Shown: positions 34,123-47,009 of the stretch, one piece after another
Numbering within the stretch: the first letter of the stretch is position 1
Layout of the letters: each line of letters begins with the position of its first letter
Source of the DNA: Polytrichum commune
Taxonomy: Eukaryota; Streptophyta; Polytrichopsida; Polytrichales; Polytrichaceae
Reading direction: 5' to 3'
NCBI GenBank assembly: GCA_950295325.1
Contig: OX485804.1
Coordinates: 45,198,001-45,262,000 of the forward strand
DNA length: 64,000 bases
Notes under the pieces: generated by a model
Seen by the model: the letters and a program-made list of their open reading frames with translations, nothing else
What the model was told of the DNA's origin: nothing
The model's database searches: none
Made by a program: the position numbers and the translations under genes

Positions 34123-37030
34123 ATTTCCTTATATTTCCTACTCATATCTGAAGAGGAATTTAACACATCTTAACATATAGTTATTAAACGTTACAGGAAA
34201 AAGTTGTGATTTTCATAATGTTGATCATAGGTGTGTTCAAAATTGGTCATAGGCTTTCATGTTCAAGTCATGTTCACTTTAGGTTAGAATCTATACAGAG
34301 GTTGATTATGGGCAAGGGTCACCATTAAGGAAGGGGGGCATGGGCAAGGTCCACAGTAGGATGGAGAAGGAAATAGAGGGGATGAGCGATGAAACCCTAT
34401 TGAAGGGACTCATAGTTCAGTAAGGTTAGGATGTTACTATATGAACATATACCCTGCTTAGGTCGGTCTATGTGTAAATTGGTTGTTTTGTCTTTTGTTG
34501 AACACTACCCTCCAATACCATCATAAATGTCCATTAATACTCTCACATCAAAACCTATCATACTACCATCAATGCTCATCAATATGCTCATCTCACACTC
34601 TTTCGAAAGCTCTGCAAGATTCCTCATGAGTCCCTCACTTCTATAGATATAACCCACTTATCCATCTAAAAATCCTCACAATCATCTCACCAAAACCCTC
34701 ACTTAAGCTTTGCCAACGCCACCACCATGAACTCCCCCCCAAAAAGAAAAAACGACCCATAATCCTCCACCAAAACTCGTAACCCGAAGACACCACTAAT
34801 ACTCTCTCACCTCATATCCGACTCAAATTACACAATGGTTCACCAATATGACAACCTCAAACCCCTTTCAAGAGAATCTCATAATCATCTCACCAAACCC
34901 TCACTTAAGCTTCGCTGCCACCACCACCACCACCACCACCACAATGCACACACACATCAATATATACAAATCTAATTATATATTTAAGGCATACAAATCC
35001 ATGTCTTGCATACAAATCTTAAAAGACCATAAAAACAACAAGATCTTTGATCTAATAAATATGGATTTTTAAAAACCTCTTTCAAACTTGTTGTGTAAGG
35101 ATCCTCCCACATTGTTTGCAACATTGGTTCACAAATCCCTCCACAATGTTTAAGCCTTGAGTCTTCAATCCAAGCCCCTAATATCAAGTGTATTTGGAGG
35201 GCTCATCATCAAAGCACAACACCCCATGAAACACTTTGCAAACCTTATAGATAGGATGTTCTAGAGAAAATTGGGGTTTGGTATTCCAAATTCGACACCG
35301 CCTTTGTCGTTGGAGATTTTTGGATACGGCTTTTGGATAATGGATAATCAAAACCCACTGATTTTCAACAAAAACAATTTATTTATGCATTTTTTTTTGG
35401 TCATGAGTTATAATGGCCGAGTCGCAACGGATAGTTGTTATGGGCAAGTTTCTCTTGTAACAATGTTTTGGGGGAGAAGTAACGTGTAGGATAAGACCTC
35501 CTTATGCATCAAGGACCGGTGGCCCAAAATAATGTGAGGGGTCAAAACTTATCGAGTGAATAAAAAAACACAATCATGGCCCTGGACATGTGTGGAGAGA
35601 GTCAAACCTCTTAACCACAAGGAAAGCCAAAACTCAAAACAAGGGAATATTCCCCATCCTAAGCCCAATTTGGAGTAAATGGGTATTTGGGTGGGTGTAG
35701 TTTTACTTCAATTAAAGATTGACTTTACAATTTAAAGCAAAGAAAATGGATAAAAAAGAAACGGAAATTTACCGGTATGGATGGCATAATACAAGTTTGT
35801 GGGTGGTCATTCATTACGGAACTTTACTCAACCGATCGTTTTTGTTATTCATATAATCTTCACTTGGGTGCGCTCTCTCCATCACTACTTATAGAAGAGA
35901 ATTGCACATCCTTGAAAGGTGCTCCCTCATTCTAGCGACCATCCCTTCTTCAGTTGGCAGTCTCTTATGATTCATTATGTGTTGCCAAAATTTGTGACGT
36001 GTGAAAAAAGAATTACAACTCCATTACTAGCCACAACATTTGCTTACATCCTAAATTAGGCAAGTTGGTGAGAGGTTCATTATTTTATTGTAATGTGATT
36101 CTCGGCTATTTGGTTGAAGTGGTTGAGGTCCCGATTCATGGTGAGCTGGTAATCTATTTTGTCATGTGGGCTAATGGGTGGGTGAAGTAGCCCATATAAC
36201 TTCAATTATCATGTTCTTAACCATCAAACCTTTGCCTTCCCACTATATATAATTGCATAATCAATATGGGTGATGTATACAAGTTTCATATGACATCAAA
36301 GATTTTGAACAATTGCATCAATATGTGAACTCAACACTCTAACATCTACGAGATTGGGAGATACAAAATGACGATCTTACGTGCAAGTCAGTGGTGAGGG
36401 GAATCACTTTGTGCAATACTTGGAACCATATGACAATTTACGTAGGACATGTAGTTGCATCATCACATGTGTTACTTGGAGGCTTTTCCCTCTGCACCTA
36501 CTTCTTGTAGGATGTGAATCACACAATTAGTGCGAGATGACTAGCAAACCCAAATAGCACCCATAACCATTTGCCTCAAAATTCTCATACTTTGCGAGTT
36601 CTTGTGAACAATTATTCATTCTAAAAGTGAAGATACTCATACTTATTAAGCAGTCATATAGATTCCAACAATCATGTTGATATTCGAACCTAGAATGGTT
36701 AGCACATATTTTGAGCATGTAGTCCAATCTCTTAAAAACACATGTCTGTTTGGTGTCTGTTCTTAGATCCATACCTAACCACATACCAATCAAATATAGG
36801 TGTCCAGATTGTTGCTATGTTGGTTTCAGGCACGTCTACCATAATTCAGTTTCTAGGCAAACTGAACCAAGAAGAGACAGCTTTCACTTTCATCATGACC
36901 TAAGTTGTGTGTAACATCAGGTGCAACCTCAATAACAACTTACACACTCAGCTTTTGGTGATAAACAGAAATTTGTTGAATTCTATGTGTGCAGGATAAG
37001 CTTACAAGCTGGACAAAATATTCCAAATTG
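34123..37030. other. Intergenic stretch, no gene seen
   Basis: Low-complexity sequence with an (ACC)n microsatellite at about 34917-34941 and short A or C runs. No exon structure was recognised. 36695-36800 is an R1 repeat piece. The last 200 bp probably hold the 3' UTR of the minus-strand FtsZ gene. Confidence 0.5.
36695..36800 (+). repeat. Dispersed repeat family R1, fragment
   Basis: TAGTCCAATCTCTT.AAA followed by ACATGTCTGTTTGGTGTCTG and CCTAACCACATACC matches 47265-47345 and the reverse of the copy at 23170. Confidence 0.65.
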
Positions 37031-40000
37031 CTACCTACCGTTGCTGGTGCGTTTATTATCTTTCCTACGCAAAATTTCAGGCACATTAGCTAAATTGGGT
37101 CTATTTGTATTCTGTTTCCAGTAGAATATATCATCATCTACAGTTCGAACATTACCAACATCTTGTTGATCTTCATCTCCCGGCTCCCTGAACCCAGTCG
37201 CAATGACAGTCATCCGAAGCATCCCTTTGTAGTTGTCATCAATTACAGCTCCAAATATCACATTCGCATTCGGGTCGGTCATACTGTAGACAATTTCCGC
37301 TGCAACATTGACCTCATGGAGGGTTAGGTCACTTCCACCAGTCACATTGTACACAACGCCCATCGGTCGAGATACAGAACGGAGGAGGGGAGACATTATG
37401 GCAGACCGAGCAACCTCTTCAGCACGGTTCTTCCCAGACCCGGCACCTATTCCCAACATGGCACTCCCTGCATTTGACATGATGGCCTTCACATCTGCAA
37501 AGTCGACGTTGACGAGCCCTGGAATAGTTATGATGTCTGAAATTCCTTGCACTCCCTGTTGATTTTCACATTGTCACAAAAGAAAAAGTAAAGCTCAACT
37601 GTGAGATCTCACATACAAATAATCCAATTCTGGATCACACTAGACACCCCAAGGTCTCTGTAGAGCGTGTTCACAGAGAAAAACCACATGCTGTCTATCT
37701 TGGCTTGAATACATGACCTGATGCAGTAGGAAGAAAGAAAGAAAGATGACTCCGATGTTATCACTGCCGTGAATTATGGTGTTGCTTCATTTTCAAGTTG
37801 GTCTAAGTTTGTTTGGAATCCCAAAACGGGCACTGCAAGAATTAGAGGGCCCTTGAAGACTGCTGCCTCCTTCCGAAGGTGAACACCTTGAATGGGCATG
37901 GACAAGCCAACCGGCACCCATCTCCCCCAAGAGTAAGACCCTAGGTTCCCACATAGTTGAAAATATCTGGTTCACTTGAATAACCCCACCATGATTGCTT
38001 GCACCGGATAGCAAGAGCTAGGAAGCTCACCCATCCAAGTACTATTCTAGCCTTAGGCAGCTTAACCTCATAGTTCCAAAGGGAATCTAGATTATGGCCT
38101 TGGGTTGTGCAGTAGAACATTACACCAAACATCTGATTTAGTGTGGCCTGCACTATTCATCAACAACCCACACTGATCATTCTTGCAATTATTGAGTGGC
38201 AACTAGAGAGTGAGTCGTATGACCTTTGGTGCTACATGACAAGTCATAAAGATCACTATAATTAGCATACCACACTAAATCAGGTGTTTAGTGTACCAGT
38301 ACAGGAGAATAATTTGCCACAACTGTGCCAGGGGCTATGCTTGAAATATAAAACTTGTAAGGGAGATGTTTCTACTTATGTTTAGTGCTTCTAGACTGCT
38401 TTTGTTGGGCATGGGGACAGCATGTTCTTTCACTGCCAATGTACTCAAACAGAAACAGTTTTGGCTTAGAGTACTTAGACTCACTGATAACACCACCATC
38501 AAGGTGGTTCAATGAAAATTCTCAACACTTATTTTATATTAAATGCTAAGCAGAACAGCATTTGAGGAAGTATGAACATTGTCACAATCACAGAAGATGA
38601 TGCCATAACAAATTCATTGAAGGGATTGTTTTGTAACTAATTTGTACCTGGCGTAAAACATCATCTGCAAGATGAAAGGCTTCCAGCATAGAAGTATCAG
38701 GTGCCACTGTTTGAAGCAGGCGATCATTCGGGACGACAACCACTGTGTCAGCTGCATGGCGCATGGCTTCTATAGCTTTCCTGGCTTCACGAGCTCGGTG
38801 ATGACCTTCAAATCTAAAAGGCTCTGTCACTATTCCAATTGTCAATGCCCCCATAGCTTTTGCTAACCGGGCAACAACTGGAGCTGGTGATCACACACAC
38901 AGTAGATATAAGTCTTCTCCATTAATACAATAAACATTTAGATTTAGAAAAGAGGGGCTTCACTCTATAGAATATCATTGACATTTCTTTGTCAAATTAA
39001 GGCTACAGAAGAGGAGAAACCTACCTGCTCCAGAGCCAGTACCACCACCCATACCGGCAGCTATAAAAACCAAGTCTGCACCTTCCAGAGCCATTGAAAG
39101 CTCTGCTAGTGATTCAGTTGCCGATTCCTCACCAATTGCACTTCTCCCACCTGTAAATTTTCAGATCCTCACACAGTTCATTGAGGTTGTCGGAAACAAC
39201 TAGTTCAAAGTTGTGCAAAGTTGTGCAAAGTTTTGAGCTCGTGGGAAACAACTAACTAGTGCAAAGTGGTGCCAATATATATGCTTCCAACATGCAGTCA
39301 GTATACTAACCTTGCCTGCATTCAGATCACTACAAATGTCTTGAGCTTGTGGGAAACAATTAACTAATGCAAAGTGATGCCAAAGTATATGCTTCAAACA
39401 TAGAGTCATTATCGTAACCTTGCCTGTATTCTGATCACTGCACATGTCTAGAGCTTGTGGAATGTATATATATATGCATATTCTTCCAAAATGCAGTCTG
39501 TATCATTTCCTTGTACTGAGTGAACACTCAACATCAGACCTCAAGACATGATAATTTCTCAGAATCAGTGAAATCCCATTTAAAAACAAAACTGAACCTC
39601 TTTCTGAACCTGCAAGATGAAGAAAATATTTGTGACCAATGTGAAGAACAAAAGAAGAAAAAATGCCTGACCTGCACCCCTGCCAACTGTGGTGTCACGC
39701 CCAATCTGGATCTTATTGGGAGCAAGGCACCCAGCCAAGGCTTGTTTATCCGTATTGATAGCCCAGAATTCCACATTTAGAAGCTCGGATCGAACCATCT
39801 CATTGACCGCATTGCACCCTCCGCCCCCAACCCCAAACACCTTAATCAAGGCGCACCCTGAGAGGCTCGATTTCCTGGTTTTCCCTTCTACTGAATCCTG
39901 CGCATCCCTGTAGTAGTCATCATCCTTCATGTTGTTATTGTTGTTGGCGCCGAAGGAATTTGTTGCAATGGAGAGAGGGAATGGGTCCGCCTGACTATTA

Positions 40001-40371
40001 TCATCATCATCATCTTCCTGCCTTGATGATGGTGATGATGACCCATGGAACCGTGATGAACCATTTTCGTGTCCACTGCTACCTCCTCTCTTAAAAGCTG
40101 GAATGCTGGAGCTCCGACCAATTCCCTCTCCACATGGCCATGTCCATGTCAAGCTCAAATGGCTCGAACTTGATGGTGATTTTCTAGGCAAACTTCGAAA
40201 TTTTGTCCGTGGCAGATTGGCTGGAAAAAAAGTGGCTCCTAAATGGGCAGGGGCAACCGAAGGCCTACAAGTGATCATGGTCAAGGTTACAGATGACTGA
40301 TCAATGACATGCAATTCCTCCGGGCTTGTGATGAAAATAACATAGTCAACTTCGAATGATTGAATGGCCAC
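37031..40371 (-). CDS. FTSZ: Plastid division protein FtsZ
   Basis: Exons complement(join(37031..37555, 38648..38883, 39025..39150, 39672..40371)) give 528 residues; starting at the internal Met at 40278 gives 497. The latter is favoured because it opens a Ser/Arg-rich, acid-poor transit-like stretch ([14 protein letters not shown]...). Motifs: [27 protein letters not shown], the tubulin signature [30 protein letters not shown], and the T7-loop region [17 protein letters not shown]. FtsZ is a GTPase that forms the stromal Z ring. The core reads most like plant FtsZ1, yet the tail [15 protein letters not shown] resembles the FtsZ2 C-terminal peptide that binds ARC6. GCNAVN is unusual, since S or N is common at the Cys. 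FtsZ3 of non-seed plants is a possible assignment. All junctions are in phase. Confidence 0.93.
38121..38295. mobile_element. MITE, 175 bp, in FtsZ intron
   Basis: The terminal inverted repeat is 26 bp: TACACCAAACATCTGATTTA.. at the left, and the inverse of TACACTAAACACCTGATTTA.. at the right, with two mismatches. The innermost 14 bp (CTGATTTAGTGTGG) are perfect. It lies in the largest FtsZ intron. Relatives are at 8735-9245 and, more distantly, 50494-50817. Confidence 0.8.
39228..39465. repeat. Tandem repeat, about 108 bp, two and a bit units, in FtsZ intron
   Basis: Units start near 39235 and 39343 with GAGCT.GTGGGAAACAA.TA and share GCAAAGTG.TGCCAA and TAACCTTGCCTG.ATTC. A third partial unit starts near 39451. 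Confidence 0.8.
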
Positions 40372-43300
40372 AAAAACTTCCCATTTCGTATGCCAAGCTG
40401 ATGAAAGGGACTAATGCTTGTAGACAGTATATGCTTCACTTATCCTTCAACATTAGGTTTTTCCAATAGTATGCTTTCGAAGTCATGTAACATCTTCACG
40501 AACAATTGCAGCTACGAGTGACCATCTTCGGACTCGAATTCACCGCGGAGTGCATGGAAAAATGTGAAACCTAATCCCATCAGCTGAACATACAACAGGA
40601 CCTTCTTGTTGATTCCACCAGCTAGAGAGTCGATTCGAGAAGCCACTTTCCCCCGCAAAATTCAATGCAGCTTGAAACCCTAAGTGAATTCAAAAGACAA
40701 ACATCATCAAAAAACCAATCCAGTGCTATACTTGCTTCGCGTTGGCCATAGCCAGAATTCCACAGCAATCTGGACATCAAGAATCTCTAGTAGGTGGGTA
40801 TCTCTCAAAACAATGAACCCTGGCAACAGTAAAACAAAGAAAAAAAATGCAGAGAGTAAAACAGAGTATGCAGAGAGGAAGACACACTGTTATTGCTTCC
40901 AGTTGTCCTTGAGACTTCAAAAGAATTATGGGATGTGATTTTTGGATAGTTGATCAGCATAGGAATGTAATGTTGGCTCCGAAACACGGAAAGATTGGAT
41001 CGGTAGGCGCCACAACTGATGACTCGGTTCTCCGGGCTTGCCACAAGCACATACAGGGAGGGACCCGTTGTTCCTCCGGGTCGCCACCCCCTCAAAGGGA
41101 GAGCAAGGTGTGACCCGGCCTTTCTCAGGGTGACATGGCAAAGGAAGAGAACCAGGCGACCCGACAAAATCGAGGGTCTATCCATCCTTCCCCTTTGACG
41201 TTGGTGTCTCTTCCTCCTCCAGTTGGATGGGTAAAACTCAACAACCCAAGTTTCGGAATCTCTCAACGAGCAAACCTCGAAGCATGTCCGAATTTCGATA
41301 AATCTCCAGAGCAGTGTCCAATAAAACTAGGATGTTTTGTTCTTTGTAAACTTTGAAACTCCAAAAATTCCGATCAGTCTTTCAGAATGACTACCTGAGT
41401 TAATTGAATTGTCTGAATTCCGGAATTGAATTACAGTTTTTCGACACACAAGGGTTGAAACTGACCTAGGGGTATGGCATTGTCAAGTCGGTCAGTCCAG
41501 GCCATCTACAACTAAGTCTTCTATTTCTAATTCTTTTCTGTAACAAGTTAACTAAAATTAAGGATTCGAACAACATAGCATAACTTAATTTGCATGCTTT
41601 GATTGAAGATATGATGCACTACAAGTATAACATAGTATGAAGATTAAATCAGTATCACTCATAATCGAGATTCAACACCGTGTCCGTATTGAACATTGGA
41701 AACATGTCGATTGACTCGTATCCAATTGAAAAGGGAAGGTTTCATTCCTAATGCAACTATTTACGTGAGCATATTGGGTGCGTGTGGAAATGCACACTGT
41801 TTTGATGTGGGCATGGATTAAGTAGCCCAGTAAAGTGTTGCAGAAAATGAGAGCAGGCGATTTGAAGCCTGATGGGAACTCGTTTGTGGAGGATGTTAAT
41901 AAGGTTTAAGGTTTCTCCTCCCCCAGTCAATCTGATGGAGGCCTCTTGTCGGTAGCAATCCTCTGATGAACATGAAATCCTCAGTACCATATGCACAAAG
42001 ATAAGATACTTCTGGTCCAGGAATACTTGGTCCGCTTGCACAACATTAAGTTTCATCATCGGCAACCCGAGCAAGCGCCTGAAAACACACATAAAAAGCC
42101 TATTCTCATCATCAATCGTCTTCAAGCATATATCGAGCATGAAATTATTTCCACCATGTCAAATGTCTTGCCAATATACTCGGGATTTCTCAGGGGTTGT
42201 GTGGTTTTGAATTATCCCACAATTATTCTTGTATTGATCTTGAAATATCATTGTATGCATGGATACATCAGTGGTGGCCATAGCATTTCCAGTCAACACC
42301 CAACACATAAGCGGCATCCCATTGGTGTCGGTGGTGTTATTCCGACCTTGGGTGTTATGACTGAGGAGGGTGTGTGGATCTTCTGCACTAGGAGGTTGTT
42401 AAATGAATGAGGAAGAACCAAAAATTTGTATTGCTTATTGAAGGGCAGCCAAAAATTTCATTTGGACATCACATAAAGTATTTGGGCAACTTCCTTTGCA
42501 ACATGGTTACAGGAGTGTGTAAGTGGCCTGTAAAATAGTCTTGATAAAATGTGGGCATGTCTGAAAGTGTTGGTAATAGGGGCATGCTCATGCTCATGAT
42601 CTAGCTTCTCTCAAAAATTACTCTTTCTTTGGAAGCAGTAGACACATATACAACTTATTCTCAAAACTTGGAGTTTCTAGCCTAAGTTGTCGAGTGAGTG
42701 GACAAAACAATTATCAATCTAGACAGAAGAGCGAGTGAAAGTGAGGGTGGAGGATTTGGAGGAAGATGTGGTGGTGGAGGAGCTACTACAATAGGACGTT
42801 GCTTATTAATGGGTGGGGAACCACCCAAATTATCATTGCACTACTTAGTGGGAAGCATGTCACCACAAGTCATTAATACATTATCATGTACATTGGTAAC
42901 AAATATTGTAACATACTTATTTGCAATAAACACATGTTCATTGGGAGCACTTTAACATGTACAAAAGAATCTCAAATTTCTTAGGGTTTGTAGCTTGAAT
43001 TTCACCCTTCTGGACAAGTGAAAAAATATGTGAGTGCACATGAGGGGTCTTGTTGGGATAGTGATAAGTACATAATACACTTAGCATGTACTTGTTGTAA
43101 AGGGAAAAGATATAGATACACGGGAGGGCTTAAATCGCCTTCCTAGGAATATAACAATATGGGAGGGCTTTAAGATAATTTTATCCAAGACTAGGGAATG
43201 GATGACAAATGGATTGAAAAACTTGACATATTAGGATTCAATGGAAATTTTGAATGGAAAATTGTTGATAAGTGTTGGTGGGTGTTTAGTGTTGGAGGTG

Positions 43301-44291
43301 GATATGGACCAAGTACCTTGAGGGTAGGGGAGATCCTTCTAGACATTTGATGGTATCAAAAGGGTGTTGACAACAAATGGACTTATGATTTAAGTGATCA
43401 CTTTATGGTTACTGGACTTAGACACTATCATTACATTGAATTATATGACATATAGCTTGGATACATGTCTAACTATGTACTTCATCCAAATGACAAAAAA
43501 AGTCTCTTTACAACTTCAGAAGTGGAAATTAGAATTCATACAAAATTATACGCATGAGAGGGTTTGTTTTTCCCTCTTGCACAATTACCATAAAATTTAT
43601 CCTATGGCCTTGATTTCATAGACTTCGTTCTCATGTGTACACATCTTGGGCTTATGATTTCTCCCACACTAACTTGCACGTATATTTGTCTTTCCCACTA
43701 CAAATGTATTGAATTAAGGGGGGAGGGGGGGGCAGTAGAGGAAGCATGTTTGTCAAATTTAATGCCTTGTAAGGACAAGAAGGAAAGAAAATACGTCCAC
43801 TGAGCATCACAACTTTTAGGGTTGGAAAAATAGTGCAACTTATAAGTTTAATTTTCTGTAGTGTCTTCGAACTTCAACAACTGAAGTTCTCCTAAAAACT
43901 TTGTGTATAATGACATTTGACAGATTGTCCCTTGACAAATGACATTTGAGGATCAATCTCAAACCTTGACATGAACACATGCTACATTGTGCGTTTCAGA
44001 GTCTGCTCTGGAGAAATGGAGAAGATTTTTGGAATCTCAACTTCCATCTGGTCATTCTTTTCGTTTTCATATTTCTTACAGTTGACAGGGAAGATGCAAT
44101 TTTACTCAATGGATACGCTTTAAGGACCACAGGTTGATATTGCAAGTCCTTTGCTCCTGCAGTTCACGTGATCCAGCCTTGCAGGATTGGAGCTCTGGAG
44201 ATGATGCCTCTTTACTTCACAGTCTTATAAAGCTGAAGAACGCAATGCCAACTTTGGAGATAGAATTGCTCAATTGAATTGAAGTTTCTCA
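40372..44291. other. Gene-free stretch upstream of FtsZ
   Basis: Promoter and 5' UTR of FtsZ should lie just above 40371. Elsewhere I saw only short unrecognised frames and a G-rich run at 43719-43732. A weak coding-like piece near 43394-43621 (+) resembles nothing I can name. Confidence 0.45.
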
Positions 44292-46902
44292 TCATGTCTT
44301 CATCTTTTCCCGGAACTTGCGCCGTTCAAACACTAGTGTAAGATCTCCGTCTGCAACGAAGCTTGCATTTAGTGCTCTCATAGTCAGATGCCATGGCCTC
44401 CCATCAGCTACATACAGATCCATGACGCGTTTTGGTCGACGAATTCCAAAGAAGTCCACAACTACACCTGCCTGCACAACAGCTAACACAGATTAATAAG
44501 GAAAGTGAGAATGATGCTCAGCATCGTATAAACAATCCACACTATTAGATAGTAACCCTGGGTCTATAAAACAAGGATTCACTATCTCCAAAATCCAATT
44601 CACCAGAATTTAGTGTTGAGTTAGTGCTGATACATTTCCTTCAGGGTTTAATACATTTTCGGTACTAACTCAACATTTAGCTAAAGATTCATTCAGCACT
44701 GATTCAACTCATAAGTCAACCTAATAGGTCTTGCAACTGACAAAGCATAGAAACACAATATTAAAATTGCAGCCTAGTTTTGATGTGATTGAATGAATGT
44801 GACATCAGTGTTGATGATAATTGAATTTAGAGGTTTGTGATGATCACATGCCAACATTTGTATTTGCAGGTTGTGTAACTTCTGGAAAAAAGTATGTGGT
44901 TTCACATTATATCTCCATGGAGAGGAGGGGGGTTGGAGCTTTACAGTAGTGGTTGCTCGAAGAATGTCTCCAGGCATCACACTTCCATTGAGTACAGGCA
45001 TGTTCAAGTTGACATTACTCTTCGGTGCACCTACAAAGAGCTGGGAGACACGGGCGGCTCGCTCTGCATTTCCACCTACAATAAGCTCTCCTACCAGAAC
45101 TCCGTGCTTTCCATTGGCATCTTTCCATGGGCTTTCCATAAACACGATTCCCAAGGGTTTTGGTAAAGTCACCTGCATCGGTTGATGAGTAATAACGTGA
45201 GTGACATGACTTTCACTAAGCTAGATCCTTACTTAACATTCTTGAGCAAGTGTTGAGGTTGACCTCCAGGATCTACTTCTGGGAGGTTTCGATAATGCGT
45301 ATATCCCATGTGAATCATTTTTGCACTTCTTCTCATGTGTAATCTTCAATTGGATGTGTGTTGGCTTCACATCCTAAGATGGGTAATGAGGTGGGGACAA
45401 AGAGGAGCTTGCCATAGACTAGACAGTTATTCCTAAGCACTACGCTTGCAGATCTTCAATAATGATTCCTTGAGCGAAAACAGAAAAAAGGATGCACCCT
45501 CACAAGGCTCAAGAATGTTATGTATGTGCAGATAAGAATATTAAAGAGCAGTGACCTGAATTATTGCCTGTTAACTTCCTTTGCAATTCATGCGATAGCA
45601 GCAACAAGAAACATTACATTTACCACTCGGCATCCTGAAGCTCTGCGTTGGGTTGAAATTATATCAGGTTTCCAAGAGGAATGTGATAAGGTGCAGCTAG
45701 CTTACAACAATCAGGCTGCTGGAAGGCCCAAAAATCTTTTGAAATGAGTAGACACGGTCGCTCAGGCGGCCGACTTGGCCCACCTTTATCTTCACTTTCA
45801 CCTGGAAACACAAGCAGCACAAATGGTGTCATGAATGCAGATTGTTGTGCTGAAGTGAATGTCGTCGAAATCTACGGTGTCGAATGACATCCCCTCACGC
45901 AGTATGTTGATTCCGGACAAATCGATGTTGAACGAGTGTCAAAATTGCTAAGAATTAGTCTCATCCGGCAGCTGTTTTCAGGTATAAATAGGTTTCCATA
46001 CAACTCACATCACCTCAAACCATTGAGATGCTTGAGAGCGACAAAGAGACCAGCCAAAAGAATCATAAAATTGGAAACTGTACTCAACTGCAAATCTACT
46101 TCTCCTGTCTAATTTCGAAGGCCATTTGACGAATTGGATCTTCCATCAACAATTGAGGCCGAGATTTGTCGCACAGCCGGATAGCTATCTCTCAGATTCC
46201 TCAGAGATTACACCATACATCTGATTATATATCTAATTTAGTTTGGCATAAAAATTGATGTGCCATGTTGATTCGATTGTTCTCCATGACTTATCTTGTA
46301 GCAACGAGTGTCCCATGCAGGTGAATTAAGATTTCAAACTTCGCTTATTGAATTCCACGTGGAAAACCTCCCAGGAACCAGAAATGTGACCAAGAAACAC
46401 ATCGCTGAAACAACCTGCTCGGGTGGCGAATCTTGCGTTGCAAATCTCCAAGACACACAAAAACTCACAACGCGGAATTTTCACCATCCATTTGCCTCAC
46501 TTACACAACTTCCTCTCAGCATAATTCTCCACCACAACATCCTCAACTATCCACAACCTCTTTGAGAGAATCTCGCAACCCACTCACCTCCTCCACAGCA
46601 GCAGCTGCCGCCTCCTCACACTGTGCCCCACCGCTAGCCCGCGTCTGCGTCCTATACTTCCCGCGCGCACAAACCCTCTCCCCTCCACAACTACGATCAC
46701 CGTAGCCCCAGACCTCGTAATTAACCTTCCTCGGAAACCGCTGTGTCGATCCCAGACTAGCTCGATGCGTTGGGAAATTTTGCACGGAGGAGCAGAAAAC
46801 TTTTGAGGGTTGTGGAATTCGTGCTGTGAAGGGAGGTTGAGTTGAGACTGCCGCGCGGGGTTTGGAGATGGGGAGCGATGATGCGTGCGAGGCGGTCGCC
46901 AT
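44292..46902 (-). CDS. PDZ-like plastid protein
   Basis: Exons complement(join(44292..44471, 44945..45172, 45784..45801, 46588..46902)) give 246 residues in perfect phase. Exon 1 encodes a transit-like N-terminus, MATASHASSLPISKPRAAVS, rich in Ser, Ala and Arg. The core VKVKIK|VTLPKPLGIVFME, then GVLVGELIVGGNAERAARV and GSVMPGDILRATTT, has the carboxylate-loop and GD.L layout of PDZ-like domains seen in thylakoid-associated plant proteins. The tail ends DGDLTLVFERRKFREKMKT. Exon 2 is only 18 nt; using it gives the canonical strand before PLG, and a longer exon would not. Function is unknown; a protein-protein adaptor in plastids is the likely role. The first exon overlaps a plus-strand ORF in head-to-head arrangement. 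Confidence 0.8.
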
Positions 46903-46948
46903 AGCCAGTTTGAAGAAGCAGATTCAGAAGAAGAAATCATCGGAGCTG
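46862..46948 (+). other. Possible first exon of a divergent gene (no later exon found)
   Basis: Plus-strand ATG at 46862 or 46868 opens MGSDDACEAVAIASLKKQIQ followed by KKKSSEL, ending at a good donor (GAGCTG|GTATGTG). This Lys-rich coiled-coil-like start could be a real first exon. It overlaps the first 35-41 nt of the minus-strand PDZ gene. R1 repeat sequence follows from 47010, and no second exon was recognised. It may be a gene broken by the insertion, or antisense chance. Confidence 0.3.
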
Positions 46949-47009
46949 GTATGTGATTCTTTGGCTCCTTTGCACATGGCCATGGATATGGAGGGTTGCA
47001 TTAACTTAC

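Noticed and set aside
40805-41266. 153-codon minus-strand frame upstream of FtsZ
   Set aside because: No domain, splice logic or codon pattern to support it.
43394-43621. Possible Copia gag/pre-integrase piece (WLLDLD...)
   Set aside because: Resemblance is limited to a few residues, and the zinc-knuckle and integrase motifs are absent.
45520-45747. Plus-strand frame ending LAYNNQAAGRPKNLLK
   Set aside because: It falls in an intron of the minus-strand PDZ gene and has no partner exon or known motif.
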